Both the position numbers and the translations under genes were made by a program. From Palsa-851 sp035534435 (GTDB lineage: Bacteria > Chloroflexota > Dormibacteria > Aeolococcales > Aeolococcaceae): a DNA stretch of 64,000 nt. Under the pieces are notes generated by a model, which worked only from the letters and a program-made list of their open reading frames with translations, was not told the origin of the DNA and made no database searches. The stretch spans positions 1 through 64,000 of the forward strand of contig DATLRX010000035.1 in assembly GCA_035534435.1 (NCBI GenBank), written 5' to 3'. This document shows positions 16,101 to 24,638 of this stretch, piece after piece; position 1 is the first letter of the stretch, and every line of letters starts with the position of its first letter.

Positions 16101-17325
16101 GCGCACCGCGGTGTCGCATCGATTGCTCACCGCGCTCAACGAGCAGCTGCTCACGTTCCCGAAACACTTCACGCCCAACGCGAAGCTGCTCCGTCAGATG
16201 GAACGGCGACGTGGTGCGATCACCGATGGTGCGATCGACTGGGGTACGGCCGAATCGCTCGCCTTCGCCTCGCTGATCACGCAGGGACATCCGATCCGGC
16301 TCACCGGCCAGGACACGGTGCGCGGGACGTTCAGCCACCGTCATCTGGCGTACCACGACGAACGCAACGGCGAGGTGTACATCCCGATGCAGCACCTCAC
16401 TGACGCGCAGGCCACGTTCGAGGTGCTGAACAGCCCGCTCAGCGAGGTCGGCACGCTCGGCTTCGAGTACGGGTACTCCGCGGCCGATCCGGAGACGCTG
16501 GTCGTCTGGGAAGCGCAGTACGGCGACTTCTTCAACAACGCGCAGATGATTGTGGACCAGTTCATCTCGTCTGCTCGTGCCAAATGGGGGCAGCACTCAC
16601 GGCTCACCCTGTTGCTGCCGCACGGGTACGAGGGCAGCGGTCCCGAGCACTCGAGCGCGCGGATCGAGCGGTTCCTGCAGCTCTGCGCCAACGACAACAT
16701 GCGCCTCGCGAACTGCTCGACGCCGTCGCAGTACTTTCACCTGCTGCGCAGCCAGGGCCTGCTCCAGGACCCGCGCCCGCTGGTCGTCTTCACGCCGAAA
16801 AGCCTCCTGCGTCTCAAGGAGGCGACCTCCACGCTCACCGACCTGACGACCGGCCGCTTCCAGGCGGTCACCGACGATCCCACCGGACCGCAGCGTCGCG
16901 ATGAGATCCGCACTCTGCTGCTCTGCACCGGCCGGATCTACTACGAGCTGAGCCTCTCGCCAAAACGTCCGGAGGCAACTGACGTCGCCATCGGGCGTGT
17001 CGAGCTGCTGTACCCGCTGCCCATCGACTCGATCCTCGAGCTGGTCGCGTCGTACCCGAATCTCGAGCGCCTGTGCTGGGTGCAGGAAGAGCCTCAGAAC
17101 ATGGGCGCGTGGGGAAGTCTCGAGCGCGCCGTCGGCCTGACACGACCGACGAACGTGCGCTGGGAGTACATCGGCCGTCCGCGGCGTGCGAGCCCGTCGG
17201 AGGGCTACGCGGGGTCGCACCAGCTCGAGGAGGAGCGCATCGTCAACGAAGCCTTCGCGACCTCGCAGCGCGGCGAGAGCGGATCGGCAGTGACCACGCC
17301 CGACTCCGCGTCGATCGCACCGTGA
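13147..17325 (+). CDS. kgd: Fused lipoyl-E2-E1 2-oxoglutarate dehydrogenase
   Basis: A 1392-residue multifunctional TCA-cycle enzyme. Domains in order: a lipoyl domain at 1-80 with the lipoylated lysine in TTDKVDVEVPAP (K45); an Ala/Pro linker; a peripheral subunit-binding domain at about 173-210 (VPLARRAAARNGVDL, GPGGIVTKGDVL); the succinyltransferase domain at about 235-490 with STYDHRVIQGAESG (H443); and a thiamine-diphosphate E1 from about 505, with GDAAFAGQGVVQEVMN (G797) and IADNQVGFTT. Mycobacterial Kgd and corynebacterial OdhA share the E2-E1 fusion and the HRxIQG motif but, as I recall, lack a lipoyl domain. Lipoamide dehydrogenase follows directly. Confidence 0.95.
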   Translation: MADPVSLTLPAMGESVTEGIVSRWLKAVGDSVDEGEALVEVTTDKVDVEVPAPTTGELTEIVAAEGETVSVGAVLGRIAPGAAKAAAPVAPPAASANGSDAQPGTPSKPAEELSAAPADKPAAAHLEPPVAPQAASPAPGAETATAPPPALAPAVLDQPAPPVAPLTADGADVDAVPLARRAAARNGVDLRAVRGSGPGGIVTKGDVLNAKNGGGTRTDTTVHVAEGETAEPIRGPAAALVDYMERSRDIPTATSFRTIAVEILDARRRQINSALAAAGTPIKVSFTHLIGYAVARAAAASPAMTAHFARTDDGKPVRVPGPAHLGLAVDSVRKDGSRSLVVPVIRDAAQRPFNEFRAEYERLIERARTNSLSVDELQGATLTLTNPGGIGTVASVPRLMPGQGAIIAVGAIGYPAEWRSAPEASVGALGIGKVMTITSTYDHRVIQGAESGEFLRGIEALLGGAGGFYETVAASLGINLPPLDAHAPPPAMTSPPPAPSSTGPSGFAPTAPDRVLLGAMQAATSLVKAHRTHGHLGAHLDPLGSPPIGDPAMDPATYGLTPELMEQIPADLLRVYVPGRTLAQVLPNLRSTYCSTIAFEIEHLSSHEQRVWLREHIESGAYKPKLAVEDRLRLLERLTKVDAMERYQRATFLGQKTFSIEGLDALVPMLESLLTNVAADGIGEVVMGMSHRGRLAVVAHVANHSYESILNAFELASARRDITRFASTGDVKYHIGATGTYHTETGKVILVRLLPNPSHLEAIDPVVEGWCRAAQTQRRATTLHLDPMAALPVLIHGDAAFAGQGVVQEVMNLQSLPGYTTGGTVHFIADNQVGFTTDPQEGRSTRYASDLAKGFDIPIVHVNADDVEACLAAITFAYDYRRAYRRDVMVHLIGYRRFGHNEADEPAYTQPLMYMKIRQHPTVRELFAAQLTAEGLIRPEDVDAMAKAAYGRVADAHKRVKEHLAAELDDLTHEQIVEEPDDPMLRTAVSHRLLTALNEQLLTFPKHFTPNAKLLRQMERRRGAITDGAIDWGTAESLAFASLITQGHPIRLTGQDTVRGTFSHRHLAYHDERNGEVYIPMQHLTDAQATFEVLNSPLSEVGTLGFEYGYSAADPETLVVWEAQYGDFFNNAQMIVDQFISSARAKWGQHSRLTLLLPHGYEGSGPEHSSARIERFLQLCANDNMRLANCSTPSQYFHLLRSQGLLQDPRPLVVFTPKSLLRLKEATSTLTDLTTGRFQAVTDDPTGPQRRDEIRTLLLCTGRIYYELSLSPKRPEATDVAIGRVELLYPLPIDSILELVASYPNLERLCWVQEEPQNMGAWGSLERAVGLTRPTNVRWEYIGRPRRASPSEGYAGSHQLEEERIVNEAFATSQRGESGSAVTTPDSASIAP

Positions 17326-18689
17326 CCGATCGGGTCGTGGTCCTCGGCGGTGGTCCCGCCGGCGATGTCGCTGCGCTCCGCGCCGCACAGCTGGGTGCCG
17401 AGGTCACGCTCATCGAGCGCGCAGAGCTGGGCGGGACCTGCCTCAACTGGGGTTGCATTCCCACGAAATCCCTGCTTGCCGGCGCCGACCTGCTGCGCAA
17501 GATCCGCGCGGCCGCCGACTTCGGCATCGTGGTGCCCGAGCCCGAGATCGACTTCTCGCGGATGATGGAGCGCAAGGAGGAGATCGTCGTCAAGATGCGC
17601 AGCGGCGTCGAGGCCGCGTGCAAGCGTCGCAACGTCACCGTCGTTCACGCGCAGGGTCTCGTCGACGGTGACGCAGTCGTCGCCGGGGAGGGACGCTATC
17701 CGTTCGATCACCTCATCGTGTGCGTCGGCACCGAACCCTCGGGCCTGCCGGGCATCGACATGGAGCATCCCCTCGTGGTCACCTCCAACGGCATCCTCCG
17801 GCTCGAGCGCGTGCCCCGGCATCTCCTCGTCATCGGCGGCGGCGTGGTCGGCTGCGAGTTCGCGAGCCTGTTCGCGGCGCTCGGCGTGCGGGTCACCGTT
17901 GTCGAGGTGCTGCCGCAGGTGCTCGCCGGCGTCGACCCACGTGTCGTCGTGCAGTGGCGCCGGATCGTCGAAAAGCACGGCATCGCCTTCCTCGCGGGTC
18001 GCCGCGTCGAGTCCGTCGACTACGGCACCGAGACGGTCACCGCGCACCTCGACGACGACACCGCGCTCGAGGCGGACCTGCTGCTCGTCTCGGTCGGGCG
18101 TCGCGCGCAGACGCGCGGGATCGGGCTCGAGGGCGCCGGCGTCGTCATCGACGACCGCGACCACATCGTGGTCGACCCCTTCCTGCACACCGCGAATCCG
18201 CGCATCTGGGCGGTCGGCGACTGCATCGGCGGTCTCCAGCTCGCGCACCTCGCGAGCGCTGAAGGCGCGCGCGCCGTCGAGAACGCGCTCGGCCACAACG
18301 TCATGCCGATGGATCGTACCGTCGTGCCCTCGTGCATCTACACGCATCCTGAAATCGCCATGGTTGGCCTGAACCCGACAGCCGCGAAGGACGCGGGCAT
18401 CGAGGTGAAGCTCGGTCAGGCGCGCTACCTCGGCAACGGCAAGGCGCTCGGCGAAGGTGAGCCGGACGGGCTCGCACAGCTCTACGCGGACGCCTCGACG
18501 GACCGGCTCATCGGTGCCACGGTCATGGGTGTGCACGCTGTCGAGATCATCCACGAGGTGGGGGTCGCCATCAGCGACGGGCTGTCGATGGATGACCTCG
18601 GCGCCATCATCCACGCGCATCCCACGGTCAGCGAGTTGATGATGGACGCGGCCGAGCAGGGAGAGGGCGTCGCACCCTATCTGAGCTGA
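17322..18689 (+). CDS. lpdA: Dihydrolipoyl dehydrogenase
   Basis: A 455-residue E3 flavoprotein that reoxidises the dihydrolipoyl group of the upstream E2-E1 fusion with NAD. It has the FAD motif VVVLGGGPAGDVAALRAAQ, the redox disulfide GTCLNWGCIPTK, the NAD site VIGGGVVGCEFASLF and the C-terminal HAHPTVSELMMDAAE with the catalytic His-Glu pair. The GTG start overlaps the kgd stop (GTGA), so the E1, E2 and E3 functions are translated from one message. Length is normal. Confidence 0.95.
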   Translation: MTDRVVVLGGGPAGDVAALRAAQLGAEVTLIERAELGGTCLNWGCIPTKSLLAGADLLRKIRAAADFGIVVPEPEIDFSRMMERKEEIVVKMRSGVEAACKRRNVTVVHAQGLVDGDAVVAGEGRYPFDHLIVCVGTEPSGLPGIDMEHPLVVTSNGILRLERVPRHLLVIGGGVVGCEFASLFAALGVRVTVVEVLPQVLAGVDPRVVVQWRRIVEKHGIAFLAGRRVESVDYGTETVTAHLDDDTALEADLLLVSVGRRAQTRGIGLEGAGVVIDDRDHIVVDPFLHTANPRIWAVGDCIGGLQLAHLASAEGARAVENALGHNVMPMDRTVVPSCIYTHPEIAMVGLNPTAAKDAGIEVKLGQARYLGNGKALGEGEPDGLAQLYADASTDRLIGATVMGVHAVEIIHEVGVAISDGLSMDDLGAIIHAHPTVSELMMDAAEQGEGVAPYLS

Positions 18690-18711
18690 TCGCCACGTCC
18701 GCGGCGCCCGG

Positions 18712-19125
18712 TCAGGACGCGGCCGCTTTGCGCAGGCGCTCGTCGCGGCGCCGGCGGCTCCGCGCGCGAAGCGTCAGGAAGAGCACGCGCCCCTCGAAGC
18801 ATGCGGCGGCTCCGAATGCGATGCCGGCCGCCAGCAGGATGGCGCCGAGCCAGCGCGGTGTCAGCACGATGATCGTCACGCCGGCGGCCGCAGCCACGAC
18901 GGCAGCTGCGGCCGAGGCGGCGGTCAGCAGCGCTCGCCAGGTGAGCGACACCGACGTCCTGACCGCGTCGAGCGCTGCCTGGGCGTCGATCTGACGCGGT
19001 TTCGGCGGCGTTCCAGGACCCGACTGACCGCCCGGGAATGCCGTCCGGCGGCGGGTCGCCATCCGCCAGAAAAACAGGCCGGCCGCGAACCGGGCCAGGA
19101 GCCTGATCAGGATGGCCCACGGCAT
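18712..19125 (-). CDS. Hypothetical membrane protein with two central helices
   Basis: A 137-residue protein. It has a short hydrophobic N-terminus (ILIRLLARFAAGLFFW), a hydrophilic linker, two strong membrane helices at about residues 68-108 and a highly basic C-terminal tail (RARSRRRRDERLRK). TAGCAT lies 6 nt before the ATG, matching the leaderless pattern. I recognise no family. It is divergent from the RAM-domain gene. Confidence 0.6.
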   Translation of the reverse strand: MPWAILIRLLARFAAGLFFWRMATRRRTAFPGGQSGPGTPPKPRQIDAQAALDAVRTSVSLTWRALLTAASAAAAVVAAAAGVTIIVLTPRWLGAILLAAGIAFGAAACFEGRVLFLTLRARSRRRRDERLRKAAAS

Positions 19126-19131
19126 ATCCCC

Positions 19132-19141
19132 ATGCTACAGT
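19132..19141. promoter_or_regulatory. Overlapping divergent -10 elements
   Basis: On the minus strand TAGCAT (19132-19137) serves the membrane-protein gene starting at 19125. On the plus strand TACAGT (19136-19141) can serve the RAM-domain gene at 19173, which also has GGGAG as a ribosome-binding site. The two hexamers share bases, so the two directions probably compete. Confidence 0.45.
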
Positions 19142-19172
19142 CGCCGGGCGTTTCAACCGTGGGAGCAACGAG

Positions 19173-19400
19173 ATGATTCGTGCATATGTGCTCGTGACAG
19201 CGAGCGCAGGCAGGGCGCAGCACGTGGCCGAGGAGTTGCGCGGCAAGGACGGCATCGTCCAGGTGGACGCCATCACGGGCGAGTACGACGTCATCGCCCA
19301 GATCGAGGCCGATGACGTCCCGGGGATCGGGCGCCTCATCCTCGATCGGATCCAGTCCGCGGACGGCGTGGTCAAGACGATCACATGCCTCGCGGTTTGA
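19173..19400 (+). CDS. Stand-alone Lrp/AsnC ligand-binding (RAM) domain protein
   Basis: A 75-residue protein that is only the C-terminal RAM domain of Lrp/AsnC regulators. MIRAYVLVTASAGRAQHVAE, ITGEYDVIAQIEADD and VKTITCLAV follow the beta-alpha-beta-beta-alpha-beta pattern, with no helix-turn-helix. Such single-domain proteins form oligomers and are thought to bind amino acids and modulate regulators or enzymes. GGGAG lies 6 nt before the ATG. It directly precedes a CDP-alcohol phosphotransferase, but no functional link is evident. Confidence 0.85.
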   Translation: MIRAYVLVTASAGRAQHVAEELRGKDGIVQVDAITGEYDVIAQIEADDVPGIGRLILDRIQSADGVVKTITCLAV

Positions 19401-20247
19401 TCCGGGCCTTGCAGCACTCACCGGGAGCGTTCGTCTGGGAGGTCTAGCCACCCTCTACGGGACGGCGCTCGCGCGTCTGCGTGGGAGCACGCACCTGCGC
19501 GTTTCGCTGCTCATCTGGACGCTCCTCGGACTCGTGCTCGGCGAGGCACTGACGGTCTTCGTGGCGACCGTGCACGGGCATGGGACCGTCGACGGCGCCG
19601 CCATCGCCACGGCGGCATGGTGGATCGTCGTGTCCGTCGCGATCGTCGGTGGGGCCGCGATGCTGCGGACTCCGGACGGCATTGATGTGGACCGATACGG
19701 CATCCCGAACGGCCTGACGGCGCTGCGAGCGTACGCGTGCGTTCCGCTCCTCTTCATCGCGACGCTGTCATTGCCGGGACGCCTGGCGCTCGCGCTGTGG
19801 GCCGGCATCGGTGGGTCTGTCGGGCTGCTCGATGCCGTCGACGGCTTCATCGCCCGCCGCTACGGACCGGTGACCGTGCTCGGCAAAGCGATGGATCCCT
19901 TCGGCGACGCGCTCTACTTCGTCGTCGGCGCGATCGGCTGCTGCACGCTCGGGATCGCGCCGCTCTGGCTCGCGATCCTCGTCGTCGCGCGCTACGCGGG
20001 ACCGGTGCTGCTCACGCCGCTCGTCCTGCTGACCGGCCGGCGTCCGGAACTCGTCCACACCGTGTGGGGGCGGCGCAACACCGGGCTCACCGGCCTCGTG
20101 CTCTTCGTGCTGTTCTGGGTCCGTCTCTTCGGCGGCCCGGTGGACATCGTCGCGCTGATCATCGCGATTCCCACGCTCGTCCCGACGGTGCTCCTCCACT
20201 TCGCCGAGCTGATGCGGCGGGTGGCGGAGGCGCCGCGGGCACGATGA
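19312..20247 (+). CDS. CDP-alcohol phosphatidyltransferase family membrane protein
   Basis: The conserved family motif is complete: LLDAVDGFIARRYGPVTVLG followed by KAMDPFGD, with all four catalytic aspartates. About seven hydrophobic segments run from residue ~60. The coordinates give the longest ORF (311 residues), but its first ~40 residues overlap the RAM gene by 89 bp and do not look coding. A CTG at 19435, seven nt after GGGAG, gives a better N-terminus (LGGLATLYG). No ATG, GTG or TTG fits until GTG near 19531. The alcohol acceptor is unknown; it is the second such enzyme in the window. Confidence 0.8.
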   Translation: MTSRGSGASSSIGSSPRTAWSRRSHASRFDPGLAALTGSVRLGGLATLYGTALARLRGSTHLRVSLLIWTLLGLVLGEALTVFVATVHGHGTVDGAAIATAAWWIVVSVAIVGGAAMLRTPDGIDVDRYGIPNGLTALRAYACVPLLFIATLSLPGRLALALWAGIGGSVGLLDAVDGFIARRYGPVTVLGKAMDPFGDALYFVVGAIGCCTLGIAPLWLAILVVARYAGPVLLTPLVLLTGRRPELVHTVWGRRNTGLTGLVLFVLFWVRLFGGPVDIVALIIAIPTLVPTVLLHFAELMRRVAEAPRAR

Positions 20248-20256
20248 GCTGAGCCG

Positions 20257-20592
20257 TCAGGCAGTCGCGCGAAGCGCGTCGCGAACACTCGCGAGCCACG
20301 CCGACGGGGCGACGCCGTCGCTCTCCGCGACGTAGTTGCAGTCGAGGCCGTCCGCGAGCAGTGTCGCGAGCGCGACGTCGTCGAAACCGGTGCTGAGCAG
20401 ACGGTCGATGTCGCTCGCCGCCGCGGTCACCGTCTGCGGCGAGGTGTCGCGGACGAACGCCTGCAACGCCTCGTCCGGCGACGCGTGGTCCTGGCGCCAG
20501 TCCTGATGGTAGTACCCGCCGCACAGCTGGGCGAGCGCAGGGTAGTCGGCCGCGGCTCCTGCGATGGTTTCCGTGTCGATCGTGCCGTTCAT
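20257..20592 (-). CDS. CdiI-like immunity protein
   Basis: A 111-residue acidic protein resembling the CdiI_2 family of contact-dependent inhibition immunity proteins. The recognisable core is ALAQLCGGYYHQDWRQ followed by ASPDEALQAFVRD. It is encoded directly after an RNase A-like toxin domain. Its AGGAG ribosome-binding site overlaps the toxin stop codon, so the two are translationally coupled, as expected for a toxin-immunity pair. It should bind and block that toxin. The family is recognised from the GGYYHQDW core; the partner is inferred from position. Confidence 0.75.
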   Translation of the reverse strand: MNGTIDTETIAGAAADYPALAQLCGGYYHQDWRQDHASPDEALQAFVRDTSPQTVTAAASDIDRLLSTGFDDVALATLLADGLDCNYVAESDGVAPSAWLASVRDALRATA

Positions 20593-20602
20593 GTCGATGC
20601 TC

Positions 20603-21073
20603 CTAGTGTCGCTTATCGCGAAGCGGGGTACGGGTGGGATAGGCGGTCACGAGCGTGAATCCGCCCGGCAGCTCGTCGTTGCGGCGAAGGACCAGGCGCA
20701 CCGCGGTGACCTGTGTGGGAACGACGACGCCGCGGCTGACCTCGGCGTACGTGAGCACGTGGCCGACGATCTCGCCCATATCCTCGACAAACGTGTACGG
20801 AGCGCGCTTGTCGCGGCCCGCGAGCCACGCGGCGATATCGGCACTGCGGCGTGTCACCGCAACGTCGACGCACCGCTGCGCGGTCGCGCGGCTGACGAAG
20901 CGGCCCGCGGCCGCGACCCCCTCGCGGAGGATCCGGCGCATCTCGTCGCCCGGTTTCGTGTCGACGTGGCGGCGGAGCGTGTGGCCACCCCGTGCCTCGT
21001 AGACGCTGAGGTCTTCGACCGGAATCCGGCGGGGGCGTGGCCCCGGCGCCGGCCGGCCAATGCCGTCGAGCAT
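20603..21073 (-). CDS. RNase A-like CdiA-CT-type toxin domain protein
   Basis: A 156-residue protein. From residue 29 it resembles the bacterial RNase A-like toxin domain found at the C-termini of CdiA and other polymorphic toxins. It has GGHTLRRHV (H31, H36), GRFVSRATAQRCVDVAV, AAWL and the terminal strand LVTAYP (T143). These carry the expected catalytic His, Arg and Thr. The first 28 residues are Pro/Arg-rich and contain no signal peptide or large delivery domain, so the toxin is free-standing. The start at 21073 has AAGGGAG 6 nt upstream. An immunity gene follows. Confidence 0.72.
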   Translation of the reverse strand: MLDGIGRPAPGPRPRRIPVEDLSVYEARGGHTLRRHVDTKPGDEMRRILREGVAAAGRFVSRATAQRCVDVAVTRRSADIAAWLAGRDKRAPYTFVEDMGEIVGHVLTYAEVSRGVVVPTQVTAVRLVLRRNDELPGGFTLVTAYPTRTPLRDKRH

Positions 21074-21192
21074 GCGCATCTCCCTTCGCGGCTGGTGCTG
21101 AGCGGCAAGGTCGCCGCGATGTCCCGCAGTCTTCGGGCAGTCCGCGGACATCGTGCAGACGGTGGGCGGGTTTGCCCACCCGGACGGCAACG

Positions 21193-21198
21193 CATAAT
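21193..21198 (+). promoter_or_regulatory. -10 element of leaderless tdh
   Basis: CATAAT lies 9 nt before the GTG start of tdh, with no ribosome-binding site between. Its upstream region overlaps the start of the divergent toxin gene region. Confidence 0.5.
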
Positions 21199-21207
21199 CA
21201 CGGCGCT

Positions 21208-22236
21208 GTGCTCGCCGTCCTCAAGCCGTCCCCCGCCCCCGGTTTCGTGATCGGCGACGTGCCCGTGCCGGAGCCGGGCCCCGGTCAGGTTCTCCTCAAG
21301 GTTCTGGCGACGTCCGTGTGCGGGACCGACGTCCACCTCTACGACTGGAACCCGTGGGCCGCGGCCCGCGTGCACCCGCCGCGCGTGGTCGGCCACGAGG
21401 TGTGCGGCGAAGTGATCGCGTGGGGAGCCGGCGTCGAGGGACCGCCGCTCGGGACCCGGGTGGCGGTCGAGTCGCACCTGGTCTGCGGCCACTGCGACGA
21501 GTGCCGGCGCGGCGACTTCCATGTCTGCGAGAACACACGCATCCTCGGCGTCGACGTCGACGGCGCCTTCGCGACCCACCTCGCGGTCCCGGTGGCCAAC
21601 GCCTGGCCGGTGGGCGGCGGGGTTCCGCCCGACGTTGCGGCCGCGATGGAACCCTTCGGCAACGCCGTCCATGCCTGCTCGTACGGCGAGCTCATCGGCC
21701 GCACCGTGGTCGTGTTCGGCTGCGGCCCGATCGGCTGTGCGGCCATCGCGGTCGCACGGGTCCGCGGTGCGGCGCGGGTCATCGCCGTCGACCGCAACGC
21801 GTATCGCCTCACCCTCGCCGAGCGGATGGGCGCGAGCGCGATCGTGCGCGCAGGCGACGGCCCCGCCGACGACGCGATCCGGCGCGCCGCCGCCGGGACG
21901 ATCGACTGCGTGCTGGAGATGAGCGGATCGCCGGTGGCCGTCGCATCCGCGACGCGACTCGTGCGCCCCGGCGGCTGGATCAGCCTGCTCGGCATCGGCG
22001 ACGGACCCGATGTCGTCGATCTCTCCACCGACGTGGTGATGAAGGGGCTCAGCCTGTACGGCGTTGCGGGCAGGCGGATTCCCGCGACGTGGGAGCAGAC
22101 CACCGCGTACGTCCGCGACGGGGTCATCGACGTCCACGCGCTGATCACGCATCGCTTTGCCTTGCGCGAGATCGATGCGGCCATCGAGCTCATGAAATCG
22201 GGCGAGTGCGGCAAGGTGACCCTCACGCCCGAGTGA
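21208..22236 (+). CDS. tdh: L-threonine 3-dehydrogenase
   Basis: A 342-residue zinc- and NAD-dependent medium-chain dehydrogenase that oxidises L-threonine to 2-amino-3-ketobutyrate. It has the catalytic-zinc region SVCGTDVHLYDWNPWA, GHEVCGEV, four structural-zinc cysteines in CGHCDECRRGDFHVC, and the NAD site VVFGCGPIGCAAIAVA. The DVHLYDW segment and the adjacent kbl gene distinguish it from other polyol dehydrogenases. The GTG start fits a leaderless message. A hairpin overlaps its stop codon. Confidence 0.92.
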   Translation: MLAVLKPSPAPGFVIGDVPVPEPGPGQVLLKVLATSVCGTDVHLYDWNPWAAARVHPPRVVGHEVCGEVIAWGAGVEGPPLGTRVAVESHLVCGHCDECRRGDFHVCENTRILGVDVDGAFATHLAVPVANAWPVGGGVPPDVAAAMEPFGNAVHACSYGELIGRTVVVFGCGPIGCAAIAVARVRGAARVIAVDRNAYRLTLAERMGASAIVRAGDGPADDAIRRAAAGTIDCVLEMSGSPVAVASATRLVRPGGWISLLGIGDGPDVVDLSTDVVMKGLSLYGVAGRRIPATWEQTTAYVRDGVIDVHALITHRFALREIDAAIELMKSGECGKVTLTPE

Positions 22237-22248
22237 CGCACTCGGGCG
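22226..22248 (+). terminator. Hairpin over tdh stop codon, upstream of kbl
   Basis: CGCCCGAGT (22226-22234) and ACTCGGGCG (22240-22248) form a perfect 9-bp stem with a 5-nt loop that contains the tdh stop codon. No T-tract follows. It ends one base before the kbl -10 element, so it may separate tdh and kbl transcripts or stabilise the tdh 3' end. Confidence 0.5.
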
Positions 22249-22254
22249 TATGGT
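22249..22254 (+). promoter_or_regulatory. -10 element of leaderless kbl
   Basis: TATGGT lies 6 nt before the kbl ATG, without a Shine-Dalgarno sequence. It implies kbl has its own transcript in addition to any readthrough from tdh. Confidence 0.5.
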
Positions 22255-22260
22255 TTGCCC

Positions 22261-23493
<1,233 letters not shown>

Positions 23494-23553
23494 CGCAGTG
23501 AGCCCTGCACGCTTCTGCGGAGTGCGTCCTTCGCGGGGACGGGAGCAGTAGCG

Positions 23554-24135
23554 ATGGCGCATCGCACCGCTGCCGAACTCGAGGAGGAGCGGCTCGAGAT
23601 CCTGGCCGCGCAGCGCGACCGAGCGGCCTTCGCGACGCTCTACGAACGCTACGTCGACCAGATCCACGCCTACGTGTACACGCTCACCCACGACATGGAG
23701 CAGGCGAACGACGTGACCGCGGCCACCTTCACCAGGGCGATCGAGGAGCTCCCGCGCTTCCAGTGGCGTGGGGTGCCGTACTCGGCATGGCTGTACCGGG
23801 TGGCGGCCAACCTCGTCTCACGCGAGCGCGGCCGTCCCGGGTGGATCGAGCTCGAGCCCAGAATGCTCCCCGACGCGGGCGCCGATCCGGCGTTGCATGC
23901 CGAGGAGGGCGGTCGCGCGGACGAGGTCCGCGCCGCCGTCGCCGGGCTCCCGCATGACCAGCGTCAGGCGATCCTGCTCCGGTTCGGCGGCGAGCTCCGC
24001 AACCGGGAGATCGCCGACGTGATGGGCCGGAGCGAGGGCGCCGTCAAGTTGCTCACCTTCCGCGCGCTGACGGCGCTCCGTCGCCGGCTTGGCGCGCCGC
24101 TCCCCGCCGAGCGTCTGACGAGGCCGGGCGCATGA
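23554..24135 (+). CDS. ECF-type RNA polymerase sigma factor
   Basis: A 193-residue sigma-70 family protein. Region 2 (about 20-90) contains AAFATLYERYVDQIHAYVYT and ANDVTAATFTRAIEELPRF. Region 4 (about 130-180) contains LPHDQRQAILLRFGGELRNR followed by EIADVMGRSEGAVKLLTFRA. It would direct RNA polymerase to a dedicated promoter set. The next gene, a small membrane protein overlapping by 4 bp, may be its membrane-bound partner. It is a different subgroup from the SigK-like gene at 25.3 kb. Confidence 0.88.
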   Translation: MAHRTAAELEEERLEILAAQRDRAAFATLYERYVDQIHAYVYTLTHDMEQANDVTAATFTRAIEELPRFQWRGVPYSAWLYRVAANLVSRERGRPGWIELEPRMLPDAGADPALHAEEGGRADEVRAAVAGLPHDQRQAILLRFGGELRNREIADVMGRSEGAVKLLTFRALTALRRRLGAPLPAERLTRPGA

Positions 24136-24461
24136 ACGCGGCAGACCGTCTCGACGCCGCGTTGGGAAGCGATCTCGCGGCATTCGCGGCGTCCCCGGAG
24201 ACCCGAGCGATGATCGACACCGGCATCGAGATCAGTGAAGCCCTCGATGCGCGGGTGCTGGACCGCGGGACCAGGGAGCGCATCTACGCGCGGGCGATGG
24301 CCGGCGCCCGCGACCGAGGCGTGCCCGCCCGCCTGCGCTCGCTCGGCCTCGACCGCCGGGTCCAGGCGTTGGCCGGCGGGACCGTCGTGACGATCGCCGC
24401 GGCCGCGGTCGGTGTGGCTGTCACTCGTGGCCGCCGCCACTCACACGCGTCTGCCGCCTGA
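24132..24461 (+). CDS. Small membrane protein, possible sigma-factor partner
   Basis: A 109-residue protein overlapping the sigma gene by ATGA. It has a hydrophilic, helical N-terminal part (residues 1-75) and one transmembrane helix near the C-terminus (GGTVVTIAAAAVGVAV), with a short basic His-containing tail. That layout and its position suggest an anti-sigma or regulatory membrane protein, but no zinc-binding anti-sigma motif is seen and I recognise no family. Confidence 0.6.
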   Translation: MNAADRLDAALGSDLAAFAASPETRAMIDTGIEISEALDARVLDRGTRERIYARAMAGARDRGVPARLRSLGLDRRVQALAGGTVVTIAAAAVGVAVTRGRRHSHASAA

Positions 24462-24464
24462 GCC

Positions 24465-24638
24465 GTGGACCCCGAGCCCGATCTCCCGGATGCCGAGCGC
24501 GAACGCGTCCGGCAACGGGACCGTAAGCGCGAGCGGCGCATGGTCGTGGACAACGCGGGGATCAAACGCGTCCTGCCGGCAATCGCGGAGAAGCGGCGAA
24601 AAGCGGGCTCGCCACCGCCTCAGGACTCGCCGAGCTGA
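24465..24638 (+). CDS. 57-residue charged protein
   Basis: A short ORF starting at GTG four bases after the previous stop: VDPEPDLPDAERERVRQRDR, then RRMVVDNAGIKRVLPAIAEK. It is strongly charged, with no membrane segment. It ends inside the last 19 bp of the convergent anti-sigma gene. Operon-like spacing and amino acid composition support it as a real third gene of the sigma module. No family is recognised. Confidence 0.45.
   Translation: MDPEPDLPDAERERVRQRDRKRERRMVVDNAGIKRVLPAIAEKRRKAGSPPPQDSPS

Noticed and set aside
15160..16596. 478-codon minus-strand open frame
   Set aside because: It is fully antisense to the conserved E1 part of the 2-oxoglutarate dehydrogenase fusion and has shadow-frame composition.
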